In this document: piece by piece, positions 55,800 through 64,000 of the stretch
Numbering within the stretch: position 1 is the stretch's first letter
How the letters are laid out: each line of letters begins with the position of its first letter
NCBI GenBank assembly: GCA_020631735.1
Contig: CM036209.1
Span: 6,051,451 to 6,115,450, forward strand
Length of the DNA stretch: 64,000 nucleotides
DNA from: Saccharum officinarum
Taxonomy: Eukaryota; Streptophyta; Magnoliopsida; Poales; Poaceae
Reading direction: 5' to 3'
The notes under the pieces: model-generated
Database searches by the model: none
Seen by the model: only the letters and a program-made list of their open reading frames with translations
Told to the model about the DNA's origin: nothing
Position numbers and translations under genes: made by a program

Positions 55800-56325
55800 C
55801 AAGCGTTACCTATGTTTGGCGTATATGTTTTGGTTGTGAGCAATATACAACCATTGTGTACATTGTTATTGTCATTGGCGTATATGAGCGATACAATAAT
55901 TAGATAGCTGATGAACTAGGATGTGAGGTAGGAAAAACATAGTTGCTTTTATTTTCTTGAATTTAGGTTGACTGGCACTTGCGCTCGCATATACGGTTTG
56001 GCTCTGAACAATCTACAACCTTTTTGTGTATTGTTGTTCATTGACGTATACGACCTGAATTGAGTAGCTTTATAGCCTTTCTTGTGCAGGTATAAATGGT
56101 ATCCCGATGAACAATGCAATAATTGGACAGTTGGGGAACTAGGATACGATGTAGGAAAAACATAGCTGGTTTTAGTTTGTTGAGTTTAGGTTAAGCGACA
56201 CTGGTGTGCGTTGTTGTTCTTTGGCGTATACGGCCTAGACTGAGCAGCTTGTGGCATTTTCGTGAACAATGCAATAATTAGACAGTTGGTGATTAGGATC
56301 CGAGATAGAAAAAAACATAGGATTG
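55800..56325. repeat. Degenerate tandem repeat running into the second gap
   Basis: The block (C/T)AATAATT(A/G)GA(T/C)AG followed by GGTAGGAAAAACATAG recurs ending near 55942, 56162 and 56320. GGCGTATA and GTGTATTGTTGTTC words lie between. The last copy is cut by N at 56326. Confidence 0.75.
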
Positions 56326-56425
56326 NNNNNNNNNNNNNNNNNNNNNNNNNNNNNNNNNNNNNNNNNNNNNNNNNNNNNNNNNNNNNNNNNNNNNNNNNNN
56401 NNNNNNNNNNNNNNNNNNNNNNNNN
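56326..56425. other. Assembly gap (100 N)
   Basis: Exactly 100 N, a placeholder. It lies inside or at the edge of the tandem repeat to its left. Confidence 0.99.
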
Positions 56426-56429
56426 CAAC

Positions 56430-57526
56430 ACAGCACAGGAAAAATGGAGCAGAATGCATTCTTAAAACCTACCGTCACAACTCACAAGTCGTCATCTAGC
56501 TGATGTGCAACTCGAAATCAGACCTACGCATGAAGGCAACCAGATAGAAACAGTAAGAAGTTTTATCAAGTACACAAATTTTCAGTTACAAAATGTGCAG
56601 CCTCAGCCTCACGGGTCCACACACCAGTGGGCCCTTGCAAGGGTGCCCAAAGCATCTCTCACTCGCAATTGAGTCAATCAAATGGCTCCAGATAAAAGGG
56701 CAGGGGAGAAGCGATTTGGTGAGGTCATTCATTCAACCGACCAGAGTACACAACTGTAAACAAGGGCAAAAACGTCTCTCCCAAATCCCAATGGACATTC
56801 AGCAACCATCCGGAAAAGTGCCATGCCCGTTAATTTGTAGGAGTACATAATACACTACCACTCTGAATGATTTCGCCAACGTCGTAGGCTGGGGCTCCAG
56901 CTGGGTTGAGCCCTGCAAAAGTTAAAAGAGCGAAACAATGAATCATGGTAAAGCAATGATGCAGCTATATCAAAACTTTTACTAAGCATGTATGCATTTA
57001 GTTCCAGAACTCTGCAGTGGCGAATGGGTGAAAAACCAGTGCACGGTTCAGGCCAAAGTCTATAATATTCAGGGTCATCAGGGACAAAAGGAGCAGTAAA
57101 ACAATGTCAAGGAAACAATAGCATGTGATTGACAGATAAGATTTATCCAGGCAAAATGCAATACTAGCAGCGAGAAGCAATTGATATGGCTGGATGATTG
57201 GCTTTATTAAATCTGGCTAGACTTAGAACAATGGCAAGGTTGTGAGCCTGATCGCACCCCTAGGAGGCTCTGATTATAATAACTCACTTCTTGCTGAACT
57301 GCATGCAACAAACCAATTGACTAAACAGGTAAATAGCTATCGAGGCTAATCCACTCCCTACAATCACTCCCCATCTTTCCTAATTATTCCTCCTAGCCAA
57401 TTGACTGAACTGCATGCAACAACTACCAAAATTGGCGCCAGTCAACTTTGTTGTGCCAGCGACCAAGCAAACTTGTAATGACAAAAGAAAATGATAATCC
57501 ATCAGTAGAAACGATAGAAATTACCT
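56430..57526 (-). other. 3' flank of the DHFR-TS locus, no separate gene seen
   Basis: Unique-looking sequence downstream of the DHFR-TS stop. It probably includes the 3' untranslated region and possibly a 3' UTR intron (CTTGCAG...-like sites near 56915 and 57520), but nothing firm. Confidence 0.35.
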
Positions 57527-61752
<4,226 letters not shown>

Positions 61753-61865
61753 TATATAAGCTAGCAATTTGATTAAACATAAAAAACAAATTGCACACAG
61801 AATGTAATCAGAATCGAAACAGCAAAGGACCCAAGATTTCTCATTGTTCAACAGTACAAGCAACT

Positions 61866-62830
61866 GTATGCAGATATATTAATCTACAAAGGCCCCGGTA
61901 TTTTCCCAGATTTAATAGAGGCAACTGTATGCATAACCGTTTTCTAAAACTCTACTAACTATTTTAGAAAAAAAAAGTACAGAAGTATCAACAGAACAAG
62001 TATGCAGTAAGTTTGTACCGCAGGCTACAGCTTGTTCAACAAAGTGTCCACAACCTCAGTTAAGGCAAGAATATGTATTCTGCTATACAACACAAAAGCA
62101 TGTCACATGTAAAACGCTAGATTATATACTTTGCATGCATGTCGAGAAAACCTAGAGATGTAAGCTCCAACTCTGAGCACCTCTGCGACAATATCTGGAC
62201 CCTGAACTACAAATAAAAAAAAATATGGTTGATTGCACTATCAAAGCAAGCAGAAGCATATTAAAACTGTTTAAAGAAACAGGAGACAGAAGCACAGCAC
62301 GATTTATGGTTCCAACGCAAATGCTGAAACTATTATAAAATGTGGTACAATTAGTTCAAACTACTGCACAGGATTGCAAAGCTTTTAGTAAGTCGGGGGG
62401 AGGAGTCGGATTTCAAAAAGTTCAAGTTACATCCAAATGTATACAATATATCGCATTGCAGTACACAACTCTGGTTATCATAAGAGCACCATATGCATGA
62501 CACTTCACCCAACCTTTACAAATTGACAGTGAAGTATCAATCGCAGAAGCAGCTACTACATTGGTTGGTGACTTGGTGTGGACTAACAACAAAAACGGTT
62601 AGAACTGTTGGTGCAGCTGCTTGAACAATCAAAACGGCAGGAAGAAGAAAAGACGAACCGACCATACAAACTTGTGGATTTCTAAAATGCAGGAATATCT
62701 ACTGTTGTGAGAGGAACGGCCTACACTTGTGACTAGAACCAGATGCGAATACACGTACCCAAAGTAGCTTGGGCGCTCGGTTTCGCTCAGCAGGAAGGGA
62801 ATAGAAGGGGTGGATGGCCAGATGGGGTAC
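61866..62830 (-). other. Leader introns of the DHFR-TS locus
   Basis: Mostly AT-rich intron-like sequence. A possible noncoding exon at about 62154-62207 is bounded by TTTGTAG and TCTAG|GTTTTC. No other feature recognised. Confidence 0.4.
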
Positions 62831-62940
62831 CTGGTGGGTCCTCGTCGCCGGCGAAGACGTTGGGAGAAGCTGGCGTAGGCGACGGCGGCGGGGCGCCCAG
62901 TCGTCGCAGCGAGACTGGGGGAGCGAACGACGGAACGAGA
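62831..62940 (-). other. Probable first (leader) exon of the DHFR-TS locus
   Basis: A GC-rich, CCG-containing block on the minus strand ends in CACCAG|GTACCC (donor at 62831/62830), 1.1 kb upstream of the start codon. Such a GC-rich leader exon is common in grass genes. Strand and position fit DHFR-TS, but the join is inferred. Confidence 0.45.
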
Positions 62941-63059
62941 GAGAGCCCAGTTGGGGCTGTTTGACTGGGCCTGTAGCAGGCCGAATTGCTTTTTTTTAGC
63001 ACTAGCAGGCCTGATGGCTACATTGATAACCCAGCAGCCCACTTGGAATGCGAGCCCGT

Positions 63060-63900
63060 GAGCCGTGTACTGGGCCGCTGCTGCGGAAAAGCCCTTGCAA
63101 AGCTGTGAAAATACGGTGGAAAGAGTTCGTCTCGTGTAATTTTTTTCTTGGACAACTGCAAAAATTGCCTAACTCAAACGGTCTGTTATCGGTGGAGTCA
63201 CCGATCGATGGAAACATGCTTGCAACTGCATAATAACACGCTTTAAATATAGCAATATGAATATGACTTCTCCTATTACTCCTTTTGTTCCAAACTAAAA
63301 TGTCTAGCTGTTTCCTGATGAGGACCCGTGCTTATGGCGAACCACTTGAAAAATGTGAAAGGCTCGACTCCGTCTCCACGAGGAAGAAGTTCAATAGTGA
63401 AACGAGAAAAGCGGTTGAAAGAAAAGGCAATTTTAGCTTGACTTTTTGATCAATCACAACTTCCTCAACAGAGATACATGTCTTTCTTAGAAGGAACCAA
63501 TACTTCATTGACATGTGTTTTCAATAGGTATAGAGGATAATTTTACAACTCTTATATCGTACACAACTGAGGTCATTATCTGGAATTGACCCGTTTTATA
63601 AGGAAAGCCGAACCTAAAAATCATACAGACGTGCAAAATTTTTTTTACCAATTTCGTCAAAACCGCCACACATAAATGCCACTTAGACATACCCCCAATG
63701 CCAGTTTTATTCCAATAGATAAGGCGCCGACAAATTCTATGGCATGACATTAGAGTTATGAGGAAAGACATGAGGTTGCAACCAAATAAAATATGGGTAT
63801 ACATTGTTCTAACTTCTAAACTTTGAAATACGAGGCTCATTGCATCAAAATGACCCTAATTCATGCGTCACAATTAAATGCTGTGGGCCATCATATAAAC
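63060..63900. other. No gene seen
   Basis: Intergenic sequence. A 111-codon minus frame (63505-63840) has no recognisable domain, and TTTTGTTCCAAACTAAAATGTCTAG (63283 on) resembles a Stowaway inner end. Confidence 0.35.
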
Positions 63901-63904
63901 ATCG

Positions 63905-64000
63905 GCTCCGTTCGGCTGTGCTGATAAGCCGGCTGAAAAACACTGTTCGCTGATTTGTTGTGAGAGAAAAACACTGTTTCGGCTAAAAAAACAAGCTAAA
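63905..64000. mobile_element. MITE, CCGTTCGGCTG family, cut by the window end
   Basis: CTCCGTTCGGCTG, then GCCGGCTGAAAAACACTGTT and TGTGAGAGAAAAACACTGTT, matching the copy at 9811-9941. The right end lies outside the window. Confidence 0.75.

Noticed and set aside
63505..63840. 111-codon minus-strand frame near the window end
   Set aside because: No recognisable domain, promoter or splice context; consistent with a chance frame in intergenic repeat DNA.

Overview
The window is plant nuclear DNA from a grass, most likely the sorghum/sugarcane/Miscanthus group (Andropogoneae). Evidence: plant-type spliced genes (L-type lectin receptor kinase, CCCH+RRM zinc-finger protein, bifunctional DHFR-TS), many grass MITE families, a CACTA end with the 'ACTCGGCAA' subterminal repeat, Helitron ends, and two Sirevirus-like Ty1/copia retrotransposons with tRNA-iMet primer sites. 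Two runs of exactly 100 N (20369-20468, 56326-56425) are scaffold gaps. All calls are by eye.

Layout. 1-1.6 kb: LINE relic, MITE-like repeats and a tRNA-like module. 1.6-5.6 kb: an intact two-exon lectin receptor kinase on the minus strand. 5.6-9.5 kb: poorly recognisable sequence with a 66-bp tandem duplication. 9.5-14.2 kb: a broken SMU2/RED splicing-factor gene (minus) whose intron holds a Helitron (9964-13542) carrying a Rab3GAP2 gene fragment and a CACTA remnant. A second Helitron end (14234) cuts the gene 10 bp from a splice acceptor. 14.2-16.7 kb: copia gag relic and F-box/FBD pseudogene. 17-23 kb: GC-rich repeats, the first gap and nested MITEs.

23065-47263 is one 24.2-kb retrotransposon (5-bp target duplication GTAAC, minus orientation). 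A second, 10,957-bp element (34451-45407, target duplication GGCTC) sits inside its gag. The outer element's gag, pol and extra 3' ORF are broken; the inner gag and pol are open. By-eye LTR differences fit the nesting: roughly 20 substitutions between the outer LTRs, about 4 between the inner ones. The striking feature is a CpG-rich palindromic array (core CCGGACGCG) directly upstream of the LTR TATA box in both families. It recurs inside the outer element, again followed by a TATA box, then a GC-rich leader with AAACCCTA-type motifs and a candidate leader intron, ahead of the extra (env-like position) ORF. This looks like a second, internal promoter module.

47.3-64 kb: a MITE field, a CCCH-RRM gene (minus, 49312-54188) whose introns took three MITEs, one exactly at a splice donor, then more MITEs and a tandem repeat ending in the second gap. 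A DHFR-TS gene (minus, 57527-61752) follows, with splice sites nearly all in place but about a dozen one-base indels in exons, and a MITE at the window end. The host genes do not form a pathway; the window's logic is repeated insertion into a gene-poor stretch between a few single-copy genes.
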